7,565 bases of DNA. It comes from Bacillota bacterium. GTDB taxonomy: Bacteria > Bacillota_A > Clostridia > DSM-8532. Below, piece by piece: positions 6,581 through 7,565 of the stretch. The position numbers and the translations under genes are program-made. The notes under the pieces were generated by a model. That model was not told the origin of the DNA and searched no databases. It saw nothing but the letters and a program-made list of their open reading frames with translations. The stretch is from assembly GCA_023424865.1 (NCBI GenBank), contig JAFADM010000352.1:1-7565 (forward strand), in the 5' to 3' direction. Within the stretch, counting starts at the first letter, position 1. The number at the start of each line of letters is the position of its first letter.

Positions 6581-7565
6581 ATGAAAGAGTACATCACCAA
6601 CAACTATGACATTGCTGAAAAAAGGCCCAAGCTTCGCTGTGAAACAAAGCTTCTTCACAGTCCGGTGAAGGGCTGGAGCTTTGCCCACCACCCCTGTATC
6701 ACTTTTTTCAACGGCCTGTTTTTTGTTGTGTTCAGCAACGGTCGGGTAAATGAGGATGATGTGGGACAACGCATCATGGTAACCACATCTTCTGACTTTC
6801 AAACCTGGACGGAACCCAAGCCCTTCATTGACTCCACCATGGGGTTAAAAAAAGAGCTGGTTCTCGATCCCGGCGGATTTTACATTTACAACGACACCCT
6901 TAATTTTTATTACAGTCAATTTGAATATGTGGATGAATGGATAGAGGATGGCCACAGAAAGCCGGGAAACAAGGGGCATACCAACACCAAAACCTGGTGC
7001 ATCACCACAAAGGACGGTGTTAACTGGAGTGAACCCACCTTCCTGTCCGATACCTTTTACTGCAATTTTCCCTTAAAGCTTCATTCGGGACGGCTTTTGT
7101 ATGCCGGCAGCACCTACCATGTGTACTCGGATAATCCGGACGGCGTCCATGACTGGGTCCTTTCAGGCATTTATCCCAAGGACATGGACACCTCCCGCTT
7201 TGTGGATGACTCTGCAGGCATTGAGCTTGTAAAGGAATACACAGGCCGGCCTGTCAGCTTGTGCGAAGGCTCCTTCATCCAGACTGACGATCATGTCATC
7301 CATATGATGCTTCGAAGCGGAACCGATTACCAGTGGGTATCCGAAAGCTATGACGACGGCGAGTCCTGGACAGAGCCGGAGCCCACCCTTTTTACGGACA
7401 ACCGGACAAAGTCCCAGTTTGGACGTCTGCCTGACGGTACTTACTTTTATGTGGGCACGCCGGATCCCTTCCCGCCCAGAACAAGACATGTCCTGGCTCT
7501 GTACCTGTCAAAGAACGGCCTTAACTATGACCACCACTACCTTTTGCAGGATGCTCAATATAAGG
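6581..7565 (+). CDS. Sialidase-fold beta-propeller protein, probable cytoplasmic glycan-active enzyme, C-terminus cut
   Basis: The frame is open from the ATG at 6581 to the right edge (328 codons plus one base). AGGAGG at 6571-6576 sits four bases upstream, and an in-frame stop at 6569 excludes a longer N-terminus. Asp-box (BNR) repeats mark a sialidase-superfamily propeller: SYDDGESW (256-263) is canonical, TTKDGVNW (142-149) is close, and TTSSDFQTW (68-76) is a degenerate copy; each is followed by (S/T)EP. Near the N-terminus HHP (36-38) and EDDVGQR (58-64) may line the active site. The polar N-terminus shows no signal peptide or membrane segment, so a cytoplasmic location is expected. It is transcribed divergently from the sugar importer, which suggests it processes the imported sugar. 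The Arg-Ile-Pro motif of classical GH33 sialidases is not visible, so a different hydrolase or lyase activity of the same fold is at least as likely. Confidence 0.85.
   Translation, partial: MKEYITNNYDIAEKRPKLRCETKLLHSPVKGWSFAHHPCITFFNGLFFVVFSNGRVNEDDVGQRIMVTTSSDFQTWTEPKPFIDSTMGLKKELVLDPGGFYIYNDTLNFYYSQFEYVDEWIEDGHRKPGNKGHTNTKTWCITTKDGVNWSEPTFLSDTFYCNFPLKLHSGRLLYAGSTYHVYSDNPDGVHDWVLSGIYPKDMDTSRFVDDSAGIELVKEYTGRPVSLCEGSFIQTDDHVIHMMLRSGTDYQWVSESYDDGESWTEPEPTLFTDNRTKSQFGRLPDGTYFYVGTPDPFPPRTRHVLALYLSKNGLNYDHHYLLQDAQYK

Noticed and set aside
7163..7489. Leftward open frame of 108 codons
   Set aside because: It is antisense to the propeller gene, whose Asp-box motifs establish the real coding strand.

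Overview
The window looks like part of a carbohydrate-uptake locus from a low-to-mid GC Bacillota, probably a Clostridia member or a Paenibacillus-like relative. This rests on strong AGGAGG-type ribosome binding sites, sigma-A-like promoters, a lipoprotein-type solute-binding protein with a Ser/Thr/Pro linker, LplB/LplC-type permeases with no ATPase gene beside them, and a two-transmembrane-segment YesN-type AraC regulator. The genus cannot be fixed from the sequence alone.

Layout: leftward (minus strand) genes fill 1-6172. In order of transcription they are an LplB-type permease (6172-5207), an LplC-type permease (5161-4280), a lipoprotein sugar-binding protein (4180-2507) and a membrane-bound AraC-family regulator (2337 to beyond base 1, so its C-terminus is cut). 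A sigma-A-like promoter at 6219-6247 can start the transporter operon, and a strong hairpin at 2412-2472 closes it. The regulator has its own near-consensus promoter (2386-2414), whose -35 box overlaps the base of that hairpin. A 408-base divergent regulatory region (6173-6580) separates the operon from a rightward gene at 6581, a sialidase-fold beta-propeller protein cut by the right edge. It has no signal peptide and should act in the cytoplasm.

Inferred working model: the regulator senses an extracellular condition or ligand through its outer domain. The lipoprotein captures an oligosaccharide and the two permeases import it, using a shared MsmX/UgpC-type ATPase encoded elsewhere. The cytoplasmic propeller enzyme then acts on the imported sugar. 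The substrate is unknown.

No wholly new system is evident. The points most worth following are the propeller protein, which lacks the usual sialidase N-terminal Arg-Ile-Pro motif in the visible part, and the palindrome-rich divergent control region.
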